Origin: CAZJYI01 sp964550025
GTDB lineage: Bacteria; Verrucomicrobiota; Kiritimatiellia; UBA8416; CAYOBW01
DNA: 51,407 bases
Reading direction: 5' to 3'
Assembly: GCA_964550025.1 (NCBI GenBank)
Contig: CAZJYI010000077.1
Span: 1-51,407 of the forward strand
The position numbers were made by a program, and so were the translations under genes. Position 1 is the stretch's first letter, and each line of letters starts with the position of its first letter. The notes below the pieces were generated by a model that saw nothing but the letters and a program-made list of their open reading frames with translations, ran no database searches and was not told the origin of the DNA. This document shows positions 12,128 to 21,105 of the stretch, piece by piece.

Positions 12128-15007
12128 GTGGGTATTCCATCTCCGGCCGCGGTCCCGCTGCGTTGCGTGGCTGCCGCGGCGGCTCTCCTGCTGTGTCTTT
12201 GCACCTTGGCCTTGGCGGGGGACGCCGCCAGCCTTCTCGTGAGCGGCGACGGACCTCTGGCCGTCGGTGAGTTACAGGTCTCAGCCCTTCTGCACACCAA
12301 CAGGGACTACAGCTTCGGCGCCTTTCCGGACGAGCTCAAGGGACTGCGCTACGTCCTGCACCAGCACAAGACGCCCGCTCGCCTGACGGTGGATGTCAGA
12401 ACGTCGGGTACCGTGTATCTCTGCCTGCTCGAGGGACCGACACCCGCCACGCTGAAGCTGGGCGATGTGTGGCAATCCGTGGGCAAGATGCACGCCCTTG
12501 CTCTGGGCAGGCCTTACGGCGGTGAGGTCTTTCGGGCGGATGTGAAGGCCGGCCGAAAGCTCGTCGTGCCTTCCGCGAATAAGTGGGGGTCCATTCTGGT
12601 GGCCGGGAAGATCGAGGGACCGGCTGCGCATAGCGGCGGGCCTGCTGTCCCGGCGTCGGCACCGCGGGCAGGCGAATTCGGTGTATCGCAGCGGCAGATC
12701 GCCGCTAGTGCGAAATGGAACAGGGAGCGGTTGGGGAAGGAGGCCTTTCGCAAGTCAGCACTGATCCTCGAGAGCGACCGCACGCCGGTGGACATCGTGT
12801 TGCGCAGAACCCGGGCGCTGCTCGAGGACTTGCGCATGATGGCGAAGGCGCCGTCGCTGGACAGGGAAGCCTCCGAACTGGAGACCTTGCGCGAACGCAA
12901 CACACCGGAACTGGCCCCCGAAGACCAGGTGAAGCTGTTCGAGGAAATCACGGCGCTTCGGCGGAAGATCGCCTTCAAGAATCCCCTTTTGAACTTCGGC
13001 AGGATTCTCTTTCTGAAACACCATCGCTCGACCTTCCAGCACATGTGCGACCAGTACTACGGCCATTTTGCCCGGCAGGGCGGGGGGGTGTTCGTGCTCG
13101 AGTCGCCGTTCAGCGACGGCCCGGCGGCCCGCGATCTTCTGGCGGATGCGGTGGTCGCGAACGGGCGCCTGAAAGGGCGGAAGCTCGAAGGCGGATCCTT
13201 CATCTCGTTGGAGCTCGACTACGACGCAAAGACGGTCTATTTCGCCTGGACGCGAGGGTCCAAGGCCAAGTGGACGCCCGAGGGGACCTTCCACGTGTTC
13301 AAGTACGAGCTCGACGGCAACACGTTGACGCAGCTGACGGATGGGCCATGGAACGACTTCGATCCCTGCGTTCTGCCCAGCGGGCGGCTTGCGTTCGTCT
13401 CCGAGCGCATTGGCGGGTTCCTCCGTTGCGGGCGCTATTGTCCCACCTACAACGTTCACGGCATGATGCCTGACGGCAGTGATATTATCCATCTGAGCTA
13501 CCACGAGACGCACGAATGGCATCCAAGCGTGGACAACGACGGTATGCTCGTCTACACGCGTTGGGACTACGTGGACCGGGATTCTGACATTGCCCATCAC
13601 ATCTGGCATTGCTTTCCCGACGGACGCAATCCGCGCAGCTACCACGGGAACTACCCCGAAAGGCGCGAAAGCCGGCCGTGGATGGAGATGTCGATCCGGG
13701 CGATTCCGGGTTCGCGCAAGTACATCTCCGTGGCGGCGCCGCACCACGGCCAGGCTTACGGATCGCTGGTCCTGATCGACGTTCGCGAACACGATGACCG
13801 CTCGATGTCGCAGCTCAAGCGCGTGACACCGGAGATCCACCTGCCTGAGAGCGAGACGGCGCCCGGGGTGAGCAGGGTCTCCAAGGGCGCCATACGGAAG
13901 GCGGAAGTCTGCGGGTCGCCCTGGCCGCTGAGCGAGGACTACTACCTGTGTGTCTACGACGACGCGGCCAGGAACTACGGCATCTACCTGTTGGACAGTT
14001 TCGGCAACCGCGAGCTGCTCTACCGCGACGCCGCCATACCGTGTCTCGACCCGATTCCGTTCCGGCCCAGGCCGCGTCCGCCGGTCATTCCCGTTGCGAC
14101 AACCCAGGCAAAGGCCGAGCGGTCGGAGGCCGCCGACCCTGCCATGGGAGTCGTGACCGTCATGAACGTCTACGAGAGCGACGTTCCCTGGCCGGAAGGA
14201 ACCCGCATTACGGACCTGCGCGTCATCAACTTGTTCTCCAAGGCGACTCCTGCGCCGGACGTGCCGCGAATCGGCTACGCCGCCCAATCGCTGGCGCGCG
14301 GCGTGTTGGGGACCGTGCCCGTCGAGCACGACGGCAGCGCGCACTTCAAGGTGCCGGCGGGGGTGTCGTTCTACCTCCAGGCGCTGGACGAAAAGGGCAT
14401 GTGCGTGCAGAATATGCGCTCGGCGACGTTTGTGCATGCCGGAGAGACGCTGGGCTGCATCGGGTGCCACGAGTCGAAACACCAGCCCCCGCGCTATGGC
14501 GAGGAGAAAGTCCCCTTGGCGATGCAGCGCGGACCGTCCGTGATCGAGCCCGAGGGGGAGGGGACATACCCGTTGACTTTCGCGCGGCTCGTGCAGCCCG
14601 TGCTGGATGCGAAGTGTGTTGCGTGCCATGAGAAGGAGGCCAAGGCTCCCGGCCTTCGCGGAGACAGGTTCGGCAAGTACGGATGGTCGGAGGCGATGCA
14701 CGCGCTGCAGAAGTTCGCCTGGGGCAAGCATGGCGGCAACGGCGCGCTGCATAGCCGTAACAAGAGGTCGTATTCCATTCCCGGGCAGGAAGGCGCGCGC
14801 GTCTCAAAGCTGTACGCGCACCTTAGCGACGGGCACAAGGACGTGAAGTTGAGTCCCGGCGAAATGCGCCGCATAACGTTGTGGCTGGACTGCAACAGCA
14901 ACTTCTACGGCGCTTATTTCGACACGGACAAGCAGGCCCGCGGTGAAGTCGTAAGACCCCGCCTCGCCACTCCGCCGGGGGTTGATTTTCGCCGGCTGGT
15001 TCGGTAG
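12128..15007 (+). CDS. Exported HZS-alpha-like di-haem protein, copy 1
   Basis: The mature part matches a planctomycete-type family related to the middle domain of hydrazine synthase alpha: a beta-propeller (VYFAWTRGSKAKWTPEGTFHVFKYEL, DGPWNDFDPCVLPSGRLAFVSER, LVYTRWDYVDRDSDIAHHIW) followed by a cytochrome-like region with two haem-binding CxxCH motifs (CIGCHE near residue 776 and CVACHE near 829). It has about 960 residues. A hydrophobic export signal (RCVAAAAALLLCLCTLALAG) precedes the mature protein. The reading frame is open from 11870, but that part is a dispersed palindromic repeat, so a GTG near 12128 was chosen; the start is uncertain. Homology does not mean hydrazine synthesis: the accompanying beta and gamma subunits are absent. 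A paralogue is at 24549-27110. Confidence 0.7.
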   Translation: MGIPSPAAVPLRCVAAAAALLLCLCTLALAGDAASLLVSGDGPLAVGELQVSALLHTNRDYSFGAFPDELKGLRYVLHQHKTPARLTVDVRTSGTVYLCLLEGPTPATLKLGDVWQSVGKMHALALGRPYGGEVFRADVKAGRKLVVPSANKWGSILVAGKIEGPAAHSGGPAVPASAPRAGEFGVSQRQIAASAKWNRERLGKEAFRKSALILESDRTPVDIVLRRTRALLEDLRMMAKAPSLDREASELETLRERNTPELAPEDQVKLFEEITALRRKIAFKNPLLNFGRILFLKHHRSTFQHMCDQYYGHFARQGGGVFVLESPFSDGPAARDLLADAVVANGRLKGRKLEGGSFISLELDYDAKTVYFAWTRGSKAKWTPEGTFHVFKYELDGNTLTQLTDGPWNDFDPCVLPSGRLAFVSERIGGFLRCGRYCPTYNVHGMMPDGSDIIHLSYHETHEWHPSVDNDGMLVYTRWDYVDRDSDIAHHIWHCFPDGRNPRSYHGNYPERRESRPWMEMSIRAIPGSRKYISVAAPHHGQAYGSLVLIDVREHDDRSMSQLKRVTPEIHLPESETAPGVSRVSKGAIRKAEVCGSPWPLSEDYYLCVYDDAARNYGIYLLDSFGNRELLYRDAAIPCLDPIPFRPRPRPPVIPVATTQAKAERSEAADPAMGVVTVMNVYESDVPWPEGTRITDLRVINLFSKATPAPDVPRIGYAAQSLARGVLGTVPVEHDGSAHFKVPAGVSFYLQALDEKGMCVQNMRSATFVHAGETLGCIGCHESKHQPPRYGEEKVPLAMQRGPSVIEPEGEGTYPLTFARLVQPVLDAKCVACHEKEAKAPGLRGDRFGKYGWSEAMHALQKFAWGKHGGNGALHSRNKRSYSIPGQEGARVSKLYAHLSDGHKDVKLSPGEMRRITLWLDCNSNFYGAYFDTDKQARGEVVRPRLATPPGVDFRRLVR

Positions 15008-15049
15008 CGCCGCGGAGAACGGTAGCGGACACATTCTGTATCCAAACCT

Positions 15050-16612
15050 ATGGATCTCAAACGCAGAACGCTTATCAATACCGGCGCGAAGTATGCGTCC
15101 GTCTTCTCCCTTGTCGGGGTGCGCTTCTTCCTGACCCCTTTTCTCATTGCCACGCTGGGGCCGCGTCTGCTGGGTTTGCAGACGCTGTCGACGCAGGCAC
15201 TGGGGTTTGTTGCGCTGGTGAGCAGCGCTCTCGGCGTGAGCTACCGGCGTCATGCCACGGCCAGCTACGCCGAGGGCGACTATCAGAGCATGAACATGTA
15301 CCTGGGCATCGGCCTCTGGGTCTCCTGCCTTTCCGCCCTGATCTTTGTCCTGTGTGCCGCGAGTGTGGCGTGGTCCGCCCAACACCTGTTTGGGCTGCCT
15401 GATGACCTGCTCTTCGAAGCCCGGGTGGTGATCGCCGTCACGGGGCTGGCCACGGCGATACAAATGGTCATGGGCGTGTTTGCCAGTCCGGCGTTCATTC
15501 GTGAGAGGCTCTTCATCTACGAGCTCTCGAGCATCGTCGGCGTCTTCACGAGCGCCATCGGCGTCTGGTTTGCGTTCACAGTCGGCCGTCCGTCGATTGT
15601 CGTCTGGGTGGTGCTGGCCAACGGGTGCCGTGTTGGTGCGCACTTGCTCATTGCGCTTCCGTGGTGCCGGCGGTTGCTGCCGGAGATGAGAATCAATGCC
15701 GTGCCAAAGGGGGCACGCAGGGAGTTCACGAAGCTGTTCCAGTTCGGTGGGCTGTCCCTGATTGGCGGGTTGGGCTACCTGCTGTTCTACTCGACCGACT
15801 CGGTGATCATCTCCAATCTGAATGAACTGGGGATAGACAAGGTACTGTACTACAACCTGGGGCAACGCTGGGATCCCATCGTCAGGATGGGCATTGGCGC
15901 GCTGGTCATGTCTCTCACCCCCGCGCTCATCTCGCGCTACGCGCGAGGGGACCTCCCGGGCCTGCGGCGAATCCTCTTCAAGGGAACGCGCTACAGTCTT
16001 GTCATCGGGCTTCTGCCGTGTATTCTGCTGGTGGCCTATGCGCGTGTCTTCCTCGCGCTGTGGGTCGGGGAGGATTTCGCGACCGAGAGCGGACCGGTAC
16101 TGCAGTTGATCATGTCGACGATGGTTGTCACGATTCCCGGGATCATGGGATACGAGGCATTGGTTGCGGCCGGCCGCCTGGGTGTTGCCGCCACTGCGAT
16201 GGTCGTGGGAGGGCTCCTGAACATTATCATCAGCATTTCCCTCGTCAAGTTTGCCGGCCTGGGGTTGATGGGCGTCGCTATCGGCAGCGTCTCGATGCTG
16301 ACCCTGAAGAACGCGTTGCTGACGCCCTGGCTTGTTGCGCGGTACACGCAGACGCCCCTGGCCTCCTATCTGAAGGAAGGGTATCTCCGTCCCCTTCTGG
16401 CCGCGGTCGTCTTTCTCCCCATGGTCGTCCTGGTGCGCTACACTGCCGTCCCGGCCAGCCTCACCGGCCTGTTCGTGACGCTGGGGGCCTGCTCGCTCCT
16501 CTATGCTCCCTGCGTCTGGCTGGTCGCTCTCCTGCCGGAAGAGCGCGCGGATGCCATTCACCAAATCAAGGTTTTACTCCATCGCGGTCGGAGGGATGAC
16601 CATGCCGACTGA
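15050..16612 (+). CDS. Polysaccharide flippase (Wzx/MATE-like)
   Basis: The 520-residue protein is a polytopic membrane protein with about 12-14 hydrophobic segments and the opening RRTLINTGAKYASVFSLVGVRFFLTPFL, typical of oligosaccharide flippases of the MOP superfamily. Such proteins move lipid-linked sugar units across the inner membrane for polysaccharide or O-antigen assembly. It begins 42 bases after the HZS-like gene and its end overlaps the glycosyltransferase gene by eleven bases, which supports a joint role in cell-surface glycan synthesis. Confidence 0.8.
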   Translation: MDLKRRTLINTGAKYASVFSLVGVRFFLTPFLIATLGPRLLGLQTLSTQALGFVALVSSALGVSYRRHATASYAEGDYQSMNMYLGIGLWVSCLSALIFVLCAASVAWSAQHLFGLPDDLLFEARVVIAVTGLATAIQMVMGVFASPAFIRERLFIYELSSIVGVFTSAIGVWFAFTVGRPSIVVWVVLANGCRVGAHLLIALPWCRRLLPEMRINAVPKGARREFTKLFQFGGLSLIGGLGYLLFYSTDSVIISNLNELGIDKVLYYNLGQRWDPIVRMGIGALVMSLTPALISRYARGDLPGLRRILFKGTRYSLVIGLLPCILLVAYARVFLALWVGEDFATESGPVLQLIMSTMVVTIPGIMGYEALVAAGRLGVAATAMVVGGLLNIIISISLVKFAGLGLMGVAIGSVSMLTLKNALLTPWLVARYTQTPLASYLKEGYLRPLLAAVVFLPMVVLVRYTAVPASLTGLFVTLGACSLLYAPCVWLVALLPEERADAIHQIKVLLHRGRRDDHAD

Positions 16613-17558
16613 TGCCGGAGCCGCGATGTTTTGTACGGTGGCGGTGTGTACACACAATGGCGCCGAGCGTATCCCGGGATTGATGTCGGACCTGGCCGGG
16701 CAGCGCGTGGATCCGGCAACGGCTTGGGATGTCCTGGTCGTCGACAACGCCAGTCAGGACGACACACGTGCCGTTTGCGAGGCCGCCTTTGCCGAACTGA
16801 CCGTGCCGGCGCGAGTCGTCCACGAGGCTACTCCGGGCCTGGGGTACGCGCGGAAACGTGTCGCCCTTGAGGCGCAGGGCAAGATCGTCTCTTTCCTCGA
16901 CGACGATAACCGGCCTGCGCCGGATTACGTACAGAACGTGATCGCGGCCTTCGAACGGACCCCGGAGGCCGGTGTCATCGGCGGGCGTGTATTGCCGCGG
17001 TGGGAATGCCCGCCTACTCCGCTGGCCCGGGAGGTCGCCGGTTTCGCGCTGGCGATCTGCGATCTGGGGGACGAGCCGATTGACATCGATGACGTCGGCG
17101 GCGGAGTCGTCGGCGCGGGTATGTGCGTTCGTCGCGACCTCCTCCGCGACCTTTTCGAATCCGAGCCGGCGCTGGGCTCCGTCACCGGGCGCAAAGGCGG
17201 CGACCTGATCGGCGGCTCGGATCTCGCCATCAGCATCCTGGCGCGCAAGCGGGGCTACCTGACGCGGTACGACCCCAGTTTGAACTTGGAACACTGCATT
17301 CCCGCCGCCCGCATGGAGAAGGCGTATCTCCTCGCGCTGTACGAGGGGATCGGCCGTGGACAGGTCGCCCTGCGCCGCCTCTACGACTGGAAGGCCAGAT
17401 GTCCACCGACCGTCGCGATCATCGCGTTCAAAGACTGCCTCCGCTGGCTGCACCGGCGCTACGTGGCGCGGGGATCGGACCGCAACGACCTGGCGGTCCG
17501 CATGCTGGCCGGCCGCATAAAGGAATCCCTGAGAGGATGGCGGCGGGGCCGCTCGTAA
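16602..17558 (+). CDS. Family 2 glycosyltransferase
   Basis: This 318-residue protein has a GT-A fold of the GT2 type at the N-terminus. AVCTHNGAERIPGLMSDLAGQ is followed by VLVVDNASQDDTRAV and the nucleotide/metal motif FLDDDNRPAPDYV near residue 90, with a later GGDLIGGSDLAI region. It should transfer a sugar from a nucleotide sugar to a lipid-linked or polysaccharide acceptor at the cytoplasmic face. GGAGGG lies seven bases before the ATG at 16602; ATG 16596 is too close to it. The gene overlaps the flippase, indicating co-translation. Confidence 0.85.
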   Translation: MPTDAGAAMFCTVAVCTHNGAERIPGLMSDLAGQRVDPATAWDVLVVDNASQDDTRAVCEAAFAELTVPARVVHEATPGLGYARKRVALEAQGKIVSFLDDDNRPAPDYVQNVIAAFERTPEAGVIGGRVLPRWECPPTPLAREVAGFALAICDLGDEPIDIDDVGGGVVGAGMCVRRDLLRDLFESEPALGSVTGRKGGDLIGGSDLAISILARKRGYLTRYDPSLNLEHCIPAARMEKAYLLALYEGIGRGQVALRRLYDWKARCPPTVAIIAFKDCLRWLHRRYVARGSDRNDLAVRMLAGRIKESLRGWRRGRS

Positions 17559-17957
17559 CGTGCCGCGAATCCGTTCGCAAGGGTGGACAAGATCGAGTCT
17601 GTGACTCGGTGTTCACATCCGGACAGACTGAACACTGCGCGGGATGCCCAGAGGATCCCGTACGGCAGGCCGACCGGCATCTGCTGTCCAGGGCCGGTAG
17701 CCCGTCCGCCGCGGCGGAAACGCGGGCTTCCCGCTGACGACACGTCTCCGCGTCACTTTCAGCCTGCTTCCGTCCGCCACGGGCGGAAGGCTACTGGGAT
17801 GCGCTAGTACTCCGTCTCCGCAACAGGGCTGGCCATGGCGCCCACACCTGCGCTGCCTGGTGTTTGACGCCAAGACACACGCTTGCCGACTCCCTGGAAC
17901 GGAACCTGCATACAACCACAGGGTAGTGAGAACAGGGGCGGCATCGAGAGGGATACC
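17559..17957. other. Intergenic region with small palindromes
   Basis: No gene is supported. It contains AGCCCGTCCGCCGCGGCGGA and a nearby complementary CGGGCT (17699-17730), built around the same 14-base palindrome as the 49-bp repeats. A second hairpin, CCGTCCGCC-AC-GGGCGGAAGG, lies near 17770. Confidence 0.5.
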
Positions 17958-18596
17958 ATGCTGTTTGGCGTACTGTTGATAGTTCTGGCGGTGAGTGCCT
18001 TCATCATCTGTGCTGCGCAGGTCGTGGCGCAGTCCCACCTGGCGGCAAGAGCGCCGGACGGTCTCCTGTGGCGCGAGCTCGAGCCGTCGGAATTGCCGGC
18101 CGACGTTGCCCGCAGATCCGGCGTTGCCCGGCCTGTTTCAGCGGCAGACGACGACCCCTCCGTGGAGGTGCGTTCCTGCCCGGCATTGGCCGAACTTGTC
18201 CCGCTCAACCACAAGACACGCAGGTCCGTCAGCGGACATAGCGTGCCGTTGCACACCATGCCCTTTCGCCTGGGGCGTGAGTGCCGGATACGCATGGCAG
18301 ATGGTCGTGCCGTTACGACGGAAAGACGCAGAGGAGCGGGGCGACCGAACAATGACCTCTACATGTTGAATCCGGGCAAGAGGCTATTCGTATCGCGAGA
18401 GCACTTTCAGATAATCCGTACCCCTGACGGTAGATACCTGCTACAGGATCGTGGCAGCCGCTGCGGCACGTGTGTCGAAGACCGCTTGATCGGCGGCGGC
18501 GACAGATCCGGTGAGTGCGAATTGAAGGACGGAGATACCATCCGGGTCGGCGGCATGAATTCGCCGTTCGTGTTCAAGTTCCGATGCTTGACTTGA
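17958..18596 (+). CDS. Membrane-anchored FHA-domain protein
   Basis: The 212-residue protein begins with one transmembrane helix (about residues 2-25, LFGVLLIVLAVSAFIICAAQVV). After a linker it has a forkhead-associated domain at about residues 110-205, with the conserved phosphopeptide-binding landmarks FRLGRECRI, SREHFQII and DRGSRCGTCV. FHA domains bind phosphothreonine peptides, so it may take part in Ser/Thr kinase signalling, although no kinase gene is adjacent. GAGAGGG precedes the ATG. Upstream in-frame codons lack a ribosome binding site. Confidence 0.8.
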   Translation: MLFGVLLIVLAVSAFIICAAQVVAQSHLAARAPDGLLWRELEPSELPADVARRSGVARPVSAADDDPSVEVRSCPALAELVPLNHKTRRSVSGHSVPLHTMPFRLGRECRIRMADGRAVTTERRRGAGRPNNDLYMLNPGKRLFVSREHFQIIRTPDGRYLLQDRGSRCGTCVEDRLIGGGDRSGECELKDGDTIRVGGMNSPFVFKFRCLT

Positions 18597-18857
18597 CCGC
18601 CGGCCCGGATGCCTGATTTCGGCGTGTCCCAATCGCCTCGCCTCTCTCTCCCCCCGTGCCTCTGTGTCTCCACAGTGTACCTCTCCGCTGGTTGCGCCTA
18701 CGCTACGCCCTTTTCCGCCATCCGTCCCCGCGGAAAAAGCCCGTTGACGAAGACCGCCGCGGAGGTGTTGCGATAGACGGGGGAGGGCGGCCGAGAATTC
18801 CGGCTTCTGCCGAGTGCGCATCGCGCGAGCCGAGGACGACGGTTTGCCAGACGGAAG

Positions 18858-20222
18858 TCACTGTTTCTCAAGAACGAGGACAGCCCGGAAGCCCACGTGT
18901 TTGCCGGTGCCGGCCGGGCCAGGGAAAGCCCCGCCCCGGTGGGCGGCGCGGCAGCCCTTGGCGGAGGTGTTCCAGCCGCCACCGCGGAACACGCGGCACA
19001 GGCCCTTTGCTGGTCCTTCTGGGTCGTGATCGGGGCTCTCGGCGTAGTAGGACCTGTCAAGCCAGTCTTGACACCACTCCCATACGTTGCCGTGCATGTC
19101 GTACAGACCCCATACGTTCCGTTTCTTTCGTCCCACACGATGCGTCTCTTTCTCGCTGTTTCCGTTCCACCACCCCGCCCTGGAAAGATCGCTTTCGCGA
19201 TCTCCCCCATGGAACCGTCTAGCCGTCCCCGCCCGGCAGGCGTACTCCCATTCAGCCTCCGTTGGCAGGCGAACGGTGGAGACTCGTCCTCGCATCTTCA
19301 CGGGCAAGTGAAACGTCTTGCCGAGTTCCCTCGTCATGACTTCGCAGAAGCCTGCGGCATCGTTCCAACTCACCATTTCCACCGGCTTGCCGTCGTCCTT
19401 GAAGATACTGGGGTTCTTCCCGATCACTTGCTCGTACTGCTCCTGCGTTACCTCGTACTTCCCCGTCCAGAACCCCTTGCTGATGGTCACCTTGTGCGCC
19501 GGGCTTTCACCAGGCTGTCGCCATTCTTCGTCATCCGGGCTGCCCATCATGAAGCTGCCGGCAGGTATCCACACAAACTCCATTTCGACGTCATCGCCCA
19601 GATCCAGAGTCAGTTCCTCCCCGGCCTTGCGAGCGGGAGAAGGTTTGGGCGTGGACGGCTTGGCAGGCGTCGGCGGATGTCCGGGTTTCGGTGCTGCCGG
19701 CTTCGGCACCGTCGATTCGATGTCCGCGATGACGAACTCGACCCGCTTCATTTCCGACTCAACCGCTACGGCCTCATCCAGCTTGTCTTGGGAGACCAAC
19801 TGCTTCTTCATCGCATCCAGCCGTTTTACGTAGCTGCCTATCAGTGTGCGGAGCTTCTTGGCTCTCTGGATTTTGGCGTCTGAGGCGGACTGGTGGCACA
19901 AGGACTGCGCCTTCTGTATCAGTGCGGGCAGGTCGGGCGGAATCGTATTCGGGATGCTGTTCTCCTTTTGGAACCGCTCCTGTTCCTTCTTCAACGCGAG
20001 GCTTCCCGCCAGATCTCCGGCCTTCTTGAATCGTTCCCTGATCGTGCCCAGGCTCTTTCTGTAGCCGGCGAGAACCCGATTGAGTACGTGCTGATGCTCC
20101 TGTTCTATCCTCGCCGATTCCTTTTCGTAGATCGCCTTGTAGTGCGCCAAGCTCTTCTCGGCGGAGTAGACGGGGACGGATAGGGCGGATAGGGCGAGAG
20201 CAACTGCCAGCACTTGTCTCAT
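18858..20222 (-). CDS. Secreted coiled-coil SUMF1-domain protein
   Basis: The 454-residue protein has a signal peptide (RQVLAVALALSALSVPVYS), a helical region at about residues 22-160 likely to form coiled coils, a proline-rich linker (PKPAAPKPGHPPTPAKPSTPKP), and a C-terminal formylglycine-generating-enzyme-type domain at about 200-450. Landmarks are FVWIPAGSFMMGSP, RLPTEAEWEYACRAG and LYDMHGNVWEWC. In true FGE a cysteine pair near the end binds copper. Here the corresponding place reads GGGWNTSAKGCRAAHR, where only the second cysteine remains, so sulfatase-maturing activity is unlikely. Such domains are common in PVC bacteria; their role is unknown. Confidence 0.8.
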   Translation of the reverse strand: MRQVLAVALALSALSVPVYSAEKSLAHYKAIYEKESARIEQEHQHVLNRVLAGYRKSLGTIRERFKKAGDLAGSLALKKEQERFQKENSIPNTIPPDLPALIQKAQSLCHQSASDAKIQRAKKLRTLIGSYVKRLDAMKKQLVSQDKLDEAVAVESEMKRVEFVIADIESTVPKPAAPKPGHPPTPAKPSTPKPSPARKAGEELTLDLGDDVEMEFVWIPAGSFMMGSPDDEEWRQPGESPAHKVTISKGFWTGKYEVTQEQYEQVIGKNPSIFKDDGKPVEMVSWNDAAGFCEVMTRELGKTFHLPVKMRGRVSTVRLPTEAEWEYACRAGTARRFHGGDRESDLSRAGWWNGNSEKETHRVGRKKRNVWGLYDMHGNVWEWCQDWLDRSYYAESPDHDPEGPAKGLCRVFRGGGWNTSAKGCRAAHRGGAFPGPAGTGKHVGFRAVLVLEKQ

Positions 20223-20365
20223 GGGGCTGCCTCCAAGTTTGTAGTCACGCTTTCCTAGCAAACGCATGACGGGGGGGCAAGGTGAATCCCGGAACCGCAG
20301 CAACTGTGATCAAGACCAGGGCACCCTCCACAGCGGAGTTACAAGCCGAGGGTTGCCATAACAAT

Positions 20366-20412
20366 GCTGTTCGAGTGCGCCCGTGAGGGCGTTCCCGTTT
20401 GTACTGATGTGC
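20366..20412. repeat. Short inverted-repeat element related to 27842-27933
   Basis: GAGTGCGCCCGTGAGGGCGT is close to TAGTGCGCCCTTAAGGGCGT at 27847, and it is followed by CGTTCCCG and, 14 bases later, CGGGAACGG. It probably is a partial or variant copy of the same palindromic element. Confidence 0.45.
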
Positions 20413-20457
20413 GGGAACGGAGGTGCGTCCACGGGTGCTATGCCGGTGGACTGTCGC

Positions 20458-20486
20458 TTGCGCATCGCCAAAAGGTCGTGTAGTAT
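20458..20486 (+). promoter_or_regulatory. Promoter of the ParDE-like pair
   Basis: TTGCGC (20458-20463) and TAGTAT (20481-20486) with a 17-base spacer. A GAGGAG ribosome binding site at 20506-20511 lies six bases before the ATG, so this operon, unlike several others here, has a normal leader. Confidence 0.5.
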
Positions 20487-20517
20487 TGGACACGTTGAGG
20501 ATGACGAGGAGATGTAT

Positions 20518-20742
20518 ATGACCAGTGCAGCGGAACAGGTTCTGGAGGGAGCTCTGAGACTGCCTCCAGTGGACAGGGCTGAGCTTATTGAGCGGCTCTT
20601 CTTGAGTTTCGACTCGTCTACTGACCGCCATATGGACGTGGCTTGGTCGGAGGAGGTCGAATCCAGAATTGACGCCTACGATGACGGCAGGATTGCCGCT
20701 TCGCCGGCAGAGGAGGTTTTCGCAAGGATCAACGCGAGATGA
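20518..20742 (+). CDS. Addiction-module antitoxin component
   Basis: The 74-residue acidic protein matches the family of putative addiction module components (TIGR02574 type): EQVLEGALRLPPVDRAELIERLFLSFD followed by WSEEVESRIDAYDDGRI and a short tail with SPAEEVFARI. It is expected to bind and neutralise the toxin encoded directly downstream, whose start it overlaps by four bases (ATGA). The start at 20518 has an optimal ribosome-binding site; the ATG at 20512 overlaps it. Confidence 0.8.
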   Translation: MTSAAEQVLEGALRLPPVDRAELIERLFLSFDSSTDRHMDVAWSEEVESRIDAYDDGRIAASPAEEVFARINAR

Positions 20743-21047
20743 AGGTCCTTGTTCTGTCGTGCGCCGAAGATGAGTTTGCGGAGGCCGTCGATTACTACAA
20801 CGACCAATGCCCCGGGCTCGGGTACAAGTTTGCAGTCGAAGTACAACGCGCCTTTCAGCGCATCCGGCGTCACCCGACCGCTTGGTCCATCTTCTCTGCT
20901 CGAACGAGGCGCTGTCTCATTGACCGATTCCCGTTCGGCATTCTCTATCAAGTCCGTGAGAATTGCATTGTGGTCGGTGCCATCATGCACCTCAGACGGG
21001 ATCCACGCCGATGGCAGGACCGTGTGCGTGAAGCGTTCGACGGGTGA
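20739..21047 (+). CDS. RelE/ParE-family toxin
   Basis: This 102-residue protein has the ParE-like pattern: SCAEDEFAEAVDYYNDQCPGLGYKFAVEVQRAFQRI at the N-terminus, then RRHPTAWSIF, RCLIDRFPFGILYQV and the closing HLRRDPRRWQDRV. ParE-type toxins act on gyrase and RelE types cleave mRNA; which applies here cannot be told. The module lies alone between two large genes, and no attC-like site was found beside it. Confidence 0.82.
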   Translation: MKVLVLSCAEDEFAEAVDYYNDQCPGLGYKFAVEVQRAFQRIRRHPTAWSIFSARTRRCLIDRFPFGILYQVRENCIVVGAIMHLRRDPRRWQDRVREAFDG

Positions 21048-21105
21048 GCGTGATCGTTGACGCGCCCATTGCCTTTGCCGGGGCGACGCGCAAGACAAGG
21101 TCTTC

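Noticed and set aside
12755..14752. Long minus-strand open frame opposite the HZS-like gene
   Set aside because: It is a shadow of a GC-rich coding region: His/Arg/Gln-rich composition, no start signal, no homology recognised.
14804..16564. Long minus-strand open frame opposite the flippase gene
   Set aside because: The flippase has clear membrane segments in the opposite frame. The antisense translation is low-complexity and charged.
20518..21047. ParDE-like pair as an integron cassette
   Set aside because: No attC-like palindrome was found on either side, so membership in a cassette is not supported.
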